DNA of 64,000 nt, taken from assembly GCA_026710155.1 (NCBI GenBank), contig JAPORQ010000003.1, positions 1 to 64,000 on the forward strand, read 5' to 3'. Each line of letters opens with the position of its first letter. Within the stretch, counting starts at the first letter, position 1. A program made the translations under genes and the position numbers. The DNA comes from Paracoccaceae bacterium (lineage in GTDB: Bacteria; Pseudomonadota; Alphaproteobacteria; Rhodobacterales; Rhodobacteraceae). Of the stretch, positions 45,576 through 54,683 are shown piece by piece. The notes beneath the pieces are model-generated. The model was given only the letters and a program-made list of their open reading frames with translations. It did not search any database and was not told the DNA's origin.

Positions 45576-45717
45576 CTATTCCGAGGGAAGCAGGAAACAA
45601 TCCCCCGCCTTGATTTTCTGACCCTTCTTCATGTTGTTCAGCTCATGGATATCCCGCCAGCGTTCACGATCCCCGAAATGATGCACCGCCAGAGACAACA
45701 CCAAACAATGCCAACGC
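45576..45717 (-). pseudogene. LysM-like domain fragment
   Basis: One frame reads LSLAVHHFGDRERWRDIHELN, NMKKGQKIKAGDCFLLPSE and then TAG at 45576-45578. This is the same module as at 2.4 kb, 47.3 kb and 48.3 kb. No start or upstream domain is seen, so it is a fragment. Confidence 0.5.
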
Positions 45718-45776
45718 ATGAATCATGATCATTTTCATATGCAATCCTCAAATCAATGATCTTCTGAACTTCCTTA

Positions 45777-46739
45777 GAATTTGAATCATAATTCACGATT
45801 GTACTGATTCCATTCCTTGTTCCTCCATCACACGGGCAATCCCACGCATCGGAAACCGGCAGGCTGCCAGCGTCACCCACCCTTCCGAACTTGCCATTGT
45901 TCTCTCATGATCCCTGGACAGGTGACGGCATCTTCCCATCCAGGCAAAGGTTCGTTCCACAACCCAACGTCGGGGAAGGACTTCAAAACCCTTGCCGTCC
46001 CTCGCTTTACGGACGATGTCAAGATCAACACCGGCATCCGGTTCCTTCAGCGTCCTTTCCGACCTGGGGCCGGCATGTCCGCCGTCAGCCCGGAGCCTGG
46101 TGATCCCCGGAGCCTTGGCAAGAGCCCCTTGAACAACCCCGGAAGCTCCATCACGGTCCTGAACCGAGGCCGGATGGACCACAATCCCCACCGGGGAGCC
46201 TTCAACATCCGTCACGACATGACGCTTCCTCCCCCTGGTCCTCCTGCCGGCATCATGACCTCGTGGACCGCCACATGCGGTGGTCTTGACACTCTGGCTG
46301 TCGATGATGCCGGCACCAGGGCCGGGGGAACGCCCGACAAGATGGCGGGCACATTCCTGCAAGCGCTGCAACATGCGGGTCAGGACACCGGATTTCGACC
46401 AGGCATGAAAACAGTTCCGGACCGTGGAAAAAGGAGGATGGGCATCGGGAAGGGACCGCCACTGGCATCCGGTGCCGGGAAGGTGTTGCATGGCATCGGC
46501 AATCCGCCGCAAATCGGTCGTGCGGGGCCTTCCCCCACACCCCTGCTCCGGCAACAACGGTTCAATCAATTCCCATTCACAATCTGTCAGGTGGCAGTGC
46601 AGTGTTTGTCCGCCCATGTTTCTTCATGGCGGCTTGGTTGCAGCTCATGGTTTTCCTCCGTGTTCAGGGATGAAACAGGGGATCATGCATGACTCCGAAC
46701 CAGGTCGCTTTCAACTTTCCTGAATTATGGAACAAACTC
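45777..46739 (-). mobile_element. IS5-family insertion sequence, 963 bp
   Basis: The terminal inverted repeats are GAATTTGAATCATAATTC (45777-45794) and, on the other strand at the right end, GAGTTTGTTCCATAATTC. They flank a full transposase gene. Flanks are TTA on the left and TAA on the right, close to but not an exact 3-bp TNA duplication. The ends match those of the MITE at 5882-6021. Confidence 0.8.
45793..46617 (-). CDS. IS5-family transposase
   Basis: The 274-residue protein begins with the IS5/IS1031-type N-terminus (LTDCEWELIEPLLPEQGCGGRP, QWRSLPDAHPPFSTV). It has the DDE triad in IIDSQSVKTT, RLRADGGHAG and VVERTFAWMGRCRHLSRDHER. It is of full length and without frameshift, so it may be active. 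It lies within the inverted repeats of the 963-bp element. G+C content and codon use are far from those of the core genes. Confidence 0.92.
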   Translation of the reverse strand: MGGQTLHCHLTDCEWELIEPLLPEQGCGGRPRTTDLRRIADAMQHLPGTGCQWRSLPDAHPPFSTVRNCFHAWSKSGVLTRMLQRLQECARHLVGRSPGPGAGIIDSQSVKTTACGGPRGHDAGRRTRGRKRHVVTDVEGSPVGIVVHPASVQDRDGASGVVQGALAKAPGITRLRADGGHAGPRSERTLKEPDAGVDLDIVRKARDGKGFEVLPRRWVVERTFAWMGRCRHLSRDHERTMASSEGWVTLAACRFPMRGIARVMEEQGMESVQS

Positions 46740-46787
46740 TAACTATCCCTTTGCTGGGTCCTTGCAGGGAATTGTCGATGGGAAGGG

Positions 46788-47150
46788 TCAGACCAGCAGG
46801 CTGATGATTGTTCCACCAATACCCAGGATCACGACAACGATTCCGAACGCCACGGCATAAACCTGGATGGACATGTTCCTGTCACGCTTGGCACTGTCCT
46901 CACGGAGCTTGGCAAATTCGGTGTCCCGCCTGGCATTGTCCTCCCCCATCTTGGCCTCAAGCTTGGCATTGGCTTCGCCCAACTTGGCCTCAAGCTTGGC
47001 ACTGTCCTCCCTCATGCCAGCGGTTGCTTCACCCATTTTGGCCTCCAGGAGTTTCCAGCCCCGGTCATAGCTTTCAGATATCGTGTTCATGCGTTCCTCC
47101 AGGACCGAAAGCCTGCGATCAAGTTCAATGGTTTTATCAGGCTCCGGCAT
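46788..47150 (-). CDS. Coiled-coil protein with C-terminal membrane anchor
   Basis: From ATG 47150 the product has 120 residues. Residues 8-95 are charged and form a predicted coiled coil with a repeated unit (GEATAGMREDSAKLEAK, GEANAKLEAK, GEDNARRDTEF, REDSAKRD). Residues about 96-119 form one membrane span. It resembles CCDC90/DUF1640-like small membrane proteins in layout, but the match is not firm. The start region lies in the 48-bp repeat that also precedes the ISL3 remnant at 5.2 kb. The longer frame to 47267 runs through that repeat and is not preferred. Confidence 0.6.
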   Translation of the reverse strand: MPEPDKTIELDRRLSVLEERMNTISESYDRGWKLLEAKMGEATAGMREDSAKLEAKLGEANAKLEAKMGEDNARRDTEFAKLREDSAKRDRNMSIQVYAVAFGIVVVILGIGGTIISLLV

Positions 47151-47189
47151 GACCGTTACAATATATCCCCGGCACCGATTTGGCAAGTG
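47142..47189 (-). repeat. 48-bp repeat with promoter-like box and start codon (copy 2)
   Basis: Reverse complement of 5162-5209 at 42 of 48 positions. The ATG inside is the start of the coiled-coil protein. Confidence 0.7.
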
Positions 47190-47283
47190 GTATTTCCAGG
47201 ATTGTTTTGGTTTCACGGAATGGGTGTGGAGTTTCTCCACCATTCGGCAAATCAAAAAAAAGGACATGTTGTTCCTGGGGGTG

Positions 47284-47400
47284 TTATTTTTCAGGCAAAA
47301 GGAAGCAATTCCAAGGCTTGATTTTCTGGTCCTTCTTCATTTTGTTGAACTCAAATATCTCCCGCAAACATTCCTCGTTGCGATGGACCTTTTTGGTCAT
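47284..47400 (-). pseudogene. LysM-like domain fragment in a 38-codon frame
   Basis: The short frame contains LREIFEFNKMKKDQKIKPWN and CFLLPEK before TAA, matching the end of the fragment at 45.6 kb. It lies between the Uma2-like gene and the coiled-coil gene. Confidence 0.45.
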
Positions 47401-47434
47401 AATGCCGGACGATCGGCAAGTTCAAGGAAATGAC

Positions 47435-48191
47435 TTACATGCGGAGTGTGGAAGGTGATGAATCAGGTTTTTCATCTGGTTCAAGGTTGTTTACACTGGC
47501 CGGATTATCCTTCAACAAAACCGAGAGGCTGCTGATATTACCACTCCGGGCCATTCGGAAAGCATCCGGCAACACAGAAGAACCCAACCTGTTTAGAACA
47601 AGTGATTCCTCCACGGTCTTTGGTCCACCTGCTTCCTGCAGGTCAAGGAACTCGACCTTGAAACGATCGCTGTCCCTTTCGCCGTTAATCCTCCACATCT
47701 CGGGTACCCCGAGTTCGGCATGGTGTTGTGGCTTGTCTTCATAGGAGTGGGAAACTTCCACCTCGACCACCAGGTCCGGGGGTGTCCCAGCCTCAAAATC
47801 ATCTTTCTCCTTCCTGCCCTTACGCCTGGCAGCATACCAGCCGTCGGCATTTACCCCTAATATAGTAGACGGCATCCGCTTCAAGCCCGACGTTCTGTGG
47901 ATCACCCAGACCCTGCCAGCGGTTATCACGTTTTTCCCTGATGATCATCTGCAGGATGGCAGCAGCCGAGGGTATGACCTTGTCACCGGCTGTTGCAGGA
48001 TCCACATGCAAACTCGATGGTGTCATCCAGATGGTGATGCCTTCCCTGGCATCAATCATGACCCGCTTTCCCATGCGGTTCCAGTCAAACTCACGGGCAA
48101 GCGCGGATACCAGTTCCGGTGGAAGCTCCAGCTTCCAGAAGTTGGAACCGAGTGGTCCGATCACATGGTGGTCGTCGGCAGTTGAAGTCAT
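47435..48191 (-). pseudogene. Uma2-family (DUF820) nuclease-like gene with one-base insertion
   Basis: The N-terminal part from 48191 carries a lead domain (ELPPELVSALAREF) and a DUF820-like body up to EADAVYYIRG. The frame then breaks near 47858, where the other copy at 0.6-1.2 kb reads FYIGVNA and here an extra base gives YYIRGK. The next frame continues with VNADGWYAAR, PPDLVVEVEVSHSYEDKP and AELGVPEMWRING to 47435. One added T on the plus strand at about 47858 explains the break. Without it the protein would have about 250 residues. Function of the family is not established; PD-(D/E)XK nuclease fold. Confidence 0.7.
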
Positions 48192-48274
48192 CTTTTGGTT
48201 TTCTCCCGGAAGTCATCCCTGGTTACAACCATGGAGTACACGTCCTGGCAATCCGATTGGCAAGGAAAATTCAC

Positions 48275-48430
48275 TTACCACTCGACATCGAACTCCTTCA
48301 GGCAGTCACCCGTCCAGCAGGGATTGTCCTTGGTGATGTAATTGAGCTCATGGATCTTCCGCCAGTATGAGCTATCCATGAAATGATGTTCTGCGAGATC
48401 GAAAAAGCAGGTGTCCTCCTGAGGAAGAGC
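48275..48430 (-). pseudogene. LysM-like domain fragment upstream of the Uma2-like gene
   Basis: After an in-frame TGA the frame reads ALPQEDTCFFDLAEHHF, YWRKIHELNYITKDNP, WTGDCLKEFDVEW and then TAA at 48275-48277. The QxxDT...LA start and the GDCLK end match the module in the 2.1-2.5 kb gene. No N-terminal domain remains. Confidence 0.5.
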
Positions 48431-48585
48431 CCTTCACGAGAGGGGATAGTAAGTCAGATAACATCCTTGTCGAACGCAGTAGAACCTTAAAAAAGGTTCT
48501 CTTTGGCCATTTGAAATTCTGGCGTTCCTCTTTTGCCCGTATCCATTCTGGCCTATTCCTTTCAAACCCTTCATTCCTGGAACGT

Positions 48586-48888
48586 TTATTCATGACGATC
48601 CAAACCGGAAAGGCTTGTTTGTCCTTGATCTTCAGAAGCCATCAATTTTTCTACCATCGTTTCTGCAACTTCTATTGCCTTGAGCACCTCTTGACGGGTA
48701 AAACTCATTTCAGGATCGTAATCTGCCTCATGGTGCAATTCCTGAAGTGTCACAAAATATTCGGCAAAGCCCCTTGTGGTTTCCGGGAAACTTGCCATGA
48801 CCCCTTCGTCCTTGCACTGGTTCTTGGCATAACCATGTTCGACCGTTCGATAGGCTTGGTTCCAGGCCCGCCTACTCCTGTCGGCGGC
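48586..48888 (-). pseudogene. HEPN-domain protein fragment
   Basis: The open frame reads DRSRRAWNQAYRTVEHGYA, KNQCKDEGVMASFPETTRGF, then EYFVTLQELHHEADYDP and TRQEVLKAIEVAETMVEKL. This is the C-terminal two thirds of a small HEPN protein like the one at 62.6-63.1 kb. The N-terminal third is replaced at about 48888 by a different frame. HEPN proteins are often RNases in toxin-antitoxin or defence systems. The visible ADYDP motif is conserved, but the typical RxxxxH motif cannot be confirmed. Confidence 0.55.
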
Positions 48889-49162
48889 TTATGTCCAAAC
48901 CGCCCTGCAGGGAAGAAATCTGGAGCTCCCAAATTCTTGTATCAACATTGCCAAAATCAGGAATCTTGTCCAACATGAAAGCCGAAAGCCCTAGGCGATC
49001 ATACAGTCCGGCTACAAGCGACTATCACCATATGAACCATTGGCATCGATACTGCCATTGCATTGGCTTTAATTCCTGCCTAAAATACAACTTGATTAGA
49101 GGGATGCTGAATAATTGCACAAAATTTTATTATTCAATCACTGAGAGGATTGAAAAACATGT
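48889..49162. other. Intergenic stretch with a gene fragment
   Basis: Minus-strand frame from about 49018 to 48876 reads VAGLYDRLGLSAFMLDKIPD and FGNVDTRIWELQ. It looks like part of a real protein of unknown family cut at both ends. The rest up to rpsU shows nothing. Confidence 0.35.
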
Positions 49163-49369
49163 TTAGAGATTACCTTCAATCAGGGCTCTTTTACGTGCCA
49201 ATTTTCGGGATCTTCTAATAGCCTCGGATTTTTCGCGTGCTTTCTTCTGGGATGGCTTTTCATAATGCTGTCGAAGCTTCATCTCTCTGAATACACCTTC
49301 TCTCTGAAGTTTCTTTTTGAGTACCCTAATCGCCTGTTCAACATTATTGTCACGAACAATTACTTGCAT
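49163..49369 (-). CDS. rpsU: 30S ribosomal protein S21
   Basis: The 68-residue product begins [19 protein letters not shown] and ends in a highly basic helix ([19 protein letters not shown]), the S21 family layout. It belongs to the small subunit near the anti-Shine-Dalgarno region. ATG 49369 is chosen over 49393 because it gives the standard N-terminus. It is divergent from the COQ9 gene, an order seen in other alphaproteobacteria. Confidence 0.96.
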   Translation of the reverse strand: MQVIVRDNNVEQAIRVLKKKLQREGVFREMKLRQHYEKPSQKKAREKSEAIRRSRKLARKRALIEGNL

Positions 49370-49583
49370 AAAACCGAGCCACCTTTCAAACAAGAAAATA
49401 ATAGTAATATAGCATTTATCCCTTATATAGTTCCATAAATAAGGTAAGGAAATTGCTTCAATAGTTTAAATAAATCCATTTTATGGATTTTAAAGAACCT
49501 GAAGTTAAAACAATTTAATTGTAAGCAAGAATCAATAGTGAATGGACCGTTTTGAAAAAAGTACCAATAATGGAAGGAAAAAA

Positions 49584-50291
49584 ATGAACGATAATTTGGA
49601 AGATGATGCAATCAAGGATAAGATCCTGGAACATGCCTTGCAACATGTGCCTTTTGATGGGTGGACCAAGGTTGCTTTCGAGTCGGCTCTGCAAGATGCC
49701 AGTATAAAGTTGGAAACAGGTTATCAGCTTTTCCCCAAGGGAGAAGCGGATTTAACGCTTTATTTCCATGAATATGGTGACAAGAAGATGTTGGAGGCTC
49801 TCGCTGAGACTGATCTTGGTGCATTGAGATACAGTGAAAAAATTGCCGAAGCAATCTGGTTAAGGGTTACAGTTGTTGAATCTCACCAAATATTGATTAA
49901 AAAACTCATGGCGACCTTTTTGCTTCCCGTCAACATGCTTCCGGGTACCAAATTGGTTTGGGGTACAGCAGACAAGATTTGGAATTTTATGGATGATGAT
50001 TCCGAAGATTATAACTGGTATACCAAGCGAATGATTCTTTCGGGAATAATTTCGTCAACATTTTTGTTCTTTATCGGTGATCATAGCGAAGGTTTCATTG
50101 ATACAAGGGAATTTATAAACCGCCGGATCAATGATGTGATGGATTTTGAAAAATTGAAATCCCATGCTAGGGGAAATCCCATTTTCAAACCTCTATTCAG
50201 AACCCTTGAAAAACTTCCGATAAGAAATAAAACGGCTGGATTTGAAAACAGCAGATATCCAGGTTGGGTACCAAATGAGGAAAACAATTAA
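49584..50291 (+). CDS. COQ9-family ubiquinone synthesis protein
   Basis: From ATG 49584 (235 residues, GGAAGGA upstream) the protein has the COQ9 layout: ILEHALQHVPFDGWTKVAFESAL at the start, a central AEAIWLRVTVVE segment, and DTADKIWNF-like and YNWYTKRMILSGI parts that form the TetR-like helical fold. It binds the lipid precursor of ubiquinone and helps the hydroxylase Coq7. The stop overlaps the next start (TAATG), so it is coupled to the quinone oxidoreductase gene. Confidence 0.9.
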   Translation: MNDNLEDDAIKDKILEHALQHVPFDGWTKVAFESALQDASIKLETGYQLFPKGEADLTLYFHEYGDKKMLEALAETDLGALRYSEKIAEAIWLRVTVVESHQILIKKLMATFLLPVNMLPGTKLVWGTADKIWNFMDDDSEDYNWYTKRMILSGIISSTFLFFIGDHSEGFIDTREFINRRINDVMDFEKLKSHARGNPIFKPLFRTLEKLPIRNKTAGFENSRYPGWVPNEENN

Positions 50292-51280
50292 TGACAAAAA
50301 CCATGCGTGTGGTGGAAATTTCCAGTTTTGGTAGACCTGAAGTATTAAAACTCAACCAGAGGGAAATTCCAACCCCGGAAGGCAATCAGATACTGATTCA
50401 AAATGCAAGCGCTGGTGTCAACAGACCGGATATACTGCAGAGATCGGGTTCTTACAGCCCTCCAAAGGAGGCAAGCGATCTCCCGGGTTTGGAAAGTGCC
50501 GGAACCATCGTGGCAGTTGGTGAAAGAGTCTCTCGATGGAAAATTGGAGATGCGGTATGTGCACTTCTTCCCGGAGGTGGTTATGCTGAATATTCTCTGA
50601 CACACGAGAACCATGCGCTGCCAGTACCTACGGGTATGGATTTCAATACTGCAGCAGCTATTTGCGAAACCTACTTTACCGTCTGGAGCAATGTTTTTAT
50701 GCGGGGAGGTCTCAAGTCAGGTGAAACAATCCTGATTCATGGTGGCAGTTCCGGGATAGGCACCACGGCAATTCAGTTGGCTGAATTGTTTGGAGCCAGA
50801 GTATTTGCCACAGTGGGTTCTGCCGAAAAAGCACGGGTGTGCAAGGAACTTGGGGCTGAATTGGCCATCAACTACAACAATCAGGATTTCGTTGAAGAAA
50901 TCAGTGATATTACCGGTAAAAAGGGAGTTGACCTGATTTTGGATATGGTGGGAGGAGATTATCTTCCAAAAAATGTAAAAATTTTGGCTGATGATGGAAG
51001 ACTGGTTCAAATTGCTTTTTTGAAGGGACCTAAAATCGAATTGAACTTTGCCCAGTTGATGGTAAGACGATTAACCATTACCGGCAGCACTCTCCGACCC
51101 CAATCAGATTTGGCCAAGGCAAGAATTGCTGAAGACCTTTTGGAAAAGGTATTCCCTTATTTGGAAACAGGCCGGATAAAACCAATCATGGATTCAACTT
51201 TCAAACTTGATGAGGTTGTTGAAGCTCATAAGAAAATGGAATCCTCCAAGCATATTGGAAAAATAGTATTGGAAATCTAA
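50291..51280 (+). CDS. NAD(P)H:quinone oxidoreductase, zinc-free MDR family
   Basis: The 329-residue protein is a medium-chain reductase without catalytic zinc ligands: GVNRPDILQRSGSYSPP, LPGLESAG and the NADP loop HGGSSGIGTTAIQLAELFGA. It matches the PIG3/QorA-like group that reduces quinones. It is coupled to COQ9 by TAATG and followed by the DUF1013 gene. The position beside COQ9 is conserved in alphaproteobacteria. Confidence 0.92.
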   Translation: MTKTMRVVEISSFGRPEVLKLNQREIPTPEGNQILIQNASAGVNRPDILQRSGSYSPPKEASDLPGLESAGTIVAVGERVSRWKIGDAVCALLPGGGYAEYSLTHENHALPVPTGMDFNTAAAICETYFTVWSNVFMRGGLKSGETILIHGGSSGIGTTAIQLAELFGARVFATVGSAEKARVCKELGAELAINYNNQDFVEEISDITGKKGVDLILDMVGGDYLPKNVKILADDGRLVQIAFLKGPKIELNFAQLMVRRLTITGSTLRPQSDLAKARIAEDLLEKVFPYLETGRIKPIMDSTFKLDEVVEAHKKMESSKHIGKIVLEI

Positions 51281-51376
51281 ATAAGTAAGAACCTGCTAAT
51301 TTGAAAAATGCCAGTTCCAGAATGTAAGATCAGACCTGTGGCTTGCAATCTGGGCTGTTGAATTAATGGAAATGTA

Positions 51377-51985
51377 ATGAAACCTATAATGGCTAAAGCA
51401 ACTGCCGTATGGTTGGTTGATAACACATCGCTGACTTTTGACCAGATAGCGAAATTCTGCGGTATGCATTTGTTGGAAGTCGAAGGGATTGCCAACGAAG
51501 ATGTTGCAGTGGGAATTTTGGGCATTGATCCCATAGCAGGCAACCAAATCGAAAAATCTGAAATCGATAAGGGAGAGGCGGACCCCAGTTATGAACTGCA
51601 GTTGAAGATACCTCCCATGGTCAAGGATGAGAAGAAAAGAACAGGTACCAGATATACGCCCGTTGCCAAAAGGCAGGATCGACCACGAGCAATCCTTTGG
51701 TTGATCAAGAATCATCCCGAAATAGTTGATGGTCAGATTTGCAAACTCATCGGAACGACAAAAACAACGATTGAAGCAATCAGGAATCGAACACATTGGA
51801 ATATCAGCAATATCCAACCAGTTGATCCGGTCGCCCTTGGATTGTGTAAGCAAACGAGTTTGGATGGGGCTATCCAGAAGGCTCAAGCAAAGCAAAAAAA
51901 GGAATCAGAAGTACAGCAACCACAAGAAGACAAATTTCTGAATTCAATCAAGGACAACCTGAAGGATTTTGATCCAGTAAACTAG
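51377..51985 (+). CDS. DUF1013 / TrcR-like cell cycle regulator
   Basis: The 202-residue protein reads MAKATAVWLVDNTSLTFDQIA near the start and has a central KIPPMVKDEKKRTGTRYTPV and RPRAILWLIKNHPEI part with an HTH-like segment (DGQICKLIGTTKTTIEAIRNR). This is the DUF1013 family, found almost only in alphaproteobacteria and named TrcR. The function is thought to be transcriptional control. It lies 96 bp after the oxidoreductase on the same strand. Confidence 0.9.
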   Translation: MKPIMAKATAVWLVDNTSLTFDQIAKFCGMHLLEVEGIANEDVAVGILGIDPIAGNQIEKSEIDKGEADPSYELQLKIPPMVKDEKKRTGTRYTPVAKRQDRPRAILWLIKNHPEIVDGQICKLIGTTKTTIEAIRNRTHWNISNIQPVDPVALGLCKQTSLDGAIQKAQAKQKKESEVQQPQEDKFLNSIKDNLKDFDPVN

Positions 51986-52067
51986 GTTGTAAATCATTAG
52001 TTGTTGATGATAGCCGAAGAATCAGGTCCAATAATTTCCTATTCCATAATGTGATTGAATCCCGGCT

Positions 52068-52421
52068 TTATTCTTTTTCGATTGTACACATAAGTGGATG
52101 GCCATGCTCCTGTGCAAGTCTCAGCACCTGATTGGCCTTGGTTTCAGCAATTTCATGGATGAAAACACCTGCTACTCCCATCCCCTTGTTATGAACGGTT
52201 AGCATCAGGTCGAATGCCTTTTCGGGAGAAAAGGCAAAAACCGCCTGTAATACCGCAACCACAAATTCCATCGGCGTGTAATCATCATTCATGAGCAGAA
52301 CCTTGTACATTGGAGGTTTCTCGATTTCCTCCTCATGTTTCGGAACCAATACAGCGGTGACGCCATCATTTGGCGTGGATTGCTCATTACCAGCAGATCC
52401 AACTAGGATAATTGCTTTCAA
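52068..52421 (-). CDS. clpS: ATP-dependent Clp protease adaptor ClpS
   Basis: The 117-residue protein has a variable N-terminal arm and the ClpS domain PMYKVLLMNDDYTPMEFVVAVL, VHNKGMGVAGVF and ETKANQVLRLAQEHGHPLMCTIEKE. The NDDYT and HNKG motifs form the N-degron pocket. It delivers N-end rule substrates to ClpA. clpA is not adjacent. It is convergent with the DUF1013 gene and divergent from the HAD gene. Confidence 0.96.
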   Translation of the reverse strand: MKAIILVGSAGNEQSTPNDGVTAVLVPKHEEEIEKPPMYKVLLMNDDYTPMEFVVAVLQAVFAFSPEKAFDLMLTVHNKGMGVAGVFIHEIAETKANQVLRLAQEHGHPLMCTIEKE

Positions 52422-52487
52422 TCTTCAACTCTTTTCTTTATCAATCAGACAACTATTCGATTACCATAAATTCACAAGTAGACAAAG

Positions 52488-53189
52488 ATGATTTCGACAA
52501 TTGCTTTTGATGCAGATGATACTCTTTGGTCAAATAACAAACATTTCAATACTACTGAGGATACCTTCAAAAGCCTTTTGGAAGAATATTCCACCTCTTC
52601 TGACCTGAGTGCACATTTACTCAAGGTCGAAAAGAAAAACATTGCTTACCATGGCTTCGGTGTGAAGAGTTTTACTCTTTCCATGATTGAAACTGCCATT
52701 GAAGTCACTCAGGGAAGGGTGCCGACCAGTATAATTTCACAAATTCTTGATTTGGGAAGGGAACTGCAAAGATATCCCTTGGTACTTTATCCTGGGGTCA
52801 GGAATTTAATCGAAAAACTAAGCAACGACTATACCCTGATAATGATCACAATGGGAGATTTGTTTGATCAGGAAAGGAAAATAGCACAGTCAGGCCTGGG
52901 CAATCTGTTTGATCATATTGAAATAGTCAGCAAGAAAACATCCGAAAATTACAATTCTATTTTTGATCGGCACAAAATCGATTGTTCCTCTTGTGTTATG
53001 GTAGGCAATTCCATTCGCTCAGATATTATTCCGTCCATGAAGGTAGGTTGTTGGGGTGTTCTGGTGTCCAATGAGCCAAACTGGGAATACGAAAATGAAG
53101 CCAGGAAACCCATGGATTCAAAGAGGTATTTTGAAATCTCGGAATTGGTGCAACTACAAAACGTATTGTCACAAATAAATTCTTCTTAA
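52488..53189 (+). CDS. HAD-family hydrolase
   Basis: The 233-residue protein has the HAD motif I AFDADDTLW (Asp8, Asp10), motif II as MITMGD, and motif III/IV in SCVMVGNSIRSDIIPSMKVGCWG. It resembles phosphatases of the PGP/YjjG group. The substrate is unknown. It starts with ATG 52488, divergent from clpS with a short gap. Confidence 0.88.
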   Translation: MISTIAFDADDTLWSNNKHFNTTEDTFKSLLEEYSTSSDLSAHLLKVEKKNIAYHGFGVKSFTLSMIETAIEVTQGRVPTSIISQILDLGRELQRYPLVLYPGVRNLIEKLSNDYTLIMITMGDLFDQERKIAQSGLGNLFDHIEIVSKKTSENYNSIFDRHKIDCSSCVMVGNSIRSDIIPSMKVGCWGVLVSNEPNWEYENEARKPMDSKRYFEISELVQLQNVLSQINSS

Positions 53190-53287
53190 ATGGTCTTGAA
53201 GATTAAAAAGTTAAATGATATAAGAATCGGAACTATTGGTCACAAAAATAAAATCAATATTGTGGCTTTGAAATTAAGTACAGGCAA

Positions 53288-54658
53288 ATGATTATAAAAA
53301 TCGTTACATCAAAATTTTGTACACAATTTATAACTGCTTTGGCAGCAATTATAATTGCTTGTTCGATTAATGGCAAAGCACAGGCGGCGCCATATGCCGC
53401 GGTTGTGATGGACGCAAGGAATGGAGAAATACTGCATTCAAGAAGCGCTGACAGGATACTTCACCCTGCATCCTTGACTAAAATGATGACCCTTTATGTT
53501 GTATTCGAGGCAGTTGAGAATGGTGAGATTTCCTTGGATTCAAAGGTAAGGATTTCCAAAAGGGCTGCAACAGAACCCCCGTCAAAACTTTACCTGCAAG
53601 CTGGATCAAGGGTTCGGTTGAGATACCTGATCAGGGGAGCTGCCGTAAGATCCGCCAATGATGCCTCAACAGCTCTTGCCGAAGCCATTGAGGGTAGTCT
53701 GGAAGCATTCACCAGACGAATGAACAACACGGCAAAGCAAATGGGCATGACAAACACCCATTTCAAAAATGCCAATGGTTTGACCCAAAAAGGGCATTAT
53801 TCCACAGCTAGGGATATGACCATTCTCGGTCGTCACATGGTTTATGATTATCCCGACTATTACAATCTCTTTTCAAGGAAATACACCGATGTTGGAGGTC
53901 AAACCGTTTACAACACAAACCGGCGATTCCTGACAAATTACAGTGGTGCTGACGGTATAAAGACAGGCTACACCCAAGCTGCCGGTTTCAATTTGGTGGC
54001 ATCTGCAAAGCGCGGTAATGTTCGTATAATTACGACCGTATTTGGCGGCAAATCAACTACCACCAGAAATGCGCAGGTCGCCAAATTGATGGATTTGGGC
54101 TTTTCAAGGGCCAAAGCCAATATTAGGCTGGTCAAGCCCAAGGTTCCTCCCTATGGGAAATATACCCTTAACGGAAAGGTTTTGGCCGAATTACCCTCCC
54201 CGACACTCAGACCGGATGTTTTGGTTGAAATGGATGACATGCAGGATAAGGTGGAATCTGTAGAAGTGGGTTATGCCGAGCTGGATAATTCAAACCATTT
54301 GGAAATCATTGAGCTGGGGGGAGCATCCGACCCATTGACCACTGACGGGCAGGAATGGGACAGTTTCTTGCCTTTGCCGAGACCGAGGGGACTTACCTTG
54401 TTAGATGGCACAAATATAGTGTCCAAGAATTCCGGGGTGGTTCTTGGAACATATTATTCCAAGAGCCTGGCCAACAGCAATGCCAGGAAATTGGAGTTCA
54501 TGGTGCCTTCAGAACTTTTTTCGGCCAAGAAAATTCTGATTGATAGTGGTCGCGGTATTGTACTGAAGTACATCGGGATGGAGGAAAAATCGGCTGAGAA
54601 AGTATGCCGTATACTCGCCCGACGCAAGTCCGAATGCCAGGTGATCTATATCCGATAG
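53288..54658 (+). CDS. D-alanyl-D-alanine carboxypeptidase with C-terminal SPOR-like domain
   Basis: The 456-residue protein has a signal peptide (about 1-33), an S11 peptidase domain with SLTK (Ser62-Lys65), RSANDAST (SxN) and DGIKTGYT (KTG). A linker follows, and the last 75 residues have the pattern of a SPOR domain (GTYYSKSLANSNARKLEF... ECQVIYIR) that would bind denuded glycan at the division site. It is the second S11 enzyme in the window and differs from the PBP5-like one at 36.9 kb. It is convergent with yejF. Confidence 0.9.
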   Translation: MIIKIVTSKFCTQFITALAAIIIACSINGKAQAAPYAAVVMDARNGEILHSRSADRILHPASLTKMMTLYVVFEAVENGEISLDSKVRISKRAATEPPSKLYLQAGSRVRLRYLIRGAAVRSANDASTALAEAIEGSLEAFTRRMNNTAKQMGMTNTHFKNANGLTQKGHYSTARDMTILGRHMVYDYPDYYNLFSRKYTDVGGQTVYNTNRRFLTNYSGADGIKTGYTQAAGFNLVASAKRGNVRIITTVFGGKSTTTRNAQVAKLMDLGFSRAKANIRLVKPKVPPYGKYTLNGKVLAELPSPTLRPDVLVEMDDMQDKVESVEVGYAELDNSNHLEIIELGGASDPLTTDGQEWDSFLPLPRPRGLTLLDGTNIVSKNSGVVLGTYYSKSLANSNARKLEFMVPSELFSAKKILIDSGRGIVLKYIGMEEKSAEKVCRILARRKSECQVIYIR

Positions 54659-54683
54659 CAAATTGGGCATTCCCGCTGAATTT

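Noticed and set aside
45817..46692. Long plus-strand ORF of 291 codons
   Set aside because: It lies opposite the IS5 transposase, is rich in Pro/Gly/Arg as expected for an antisense frame of G+C-rich DNA, and matches no family.
48372..48593. 73-codon minus-strand ORF starting inside the HEPN stop
   Set aside because: It overlaps the LysM fragment in another frame, has low-complexity ends and no family match.
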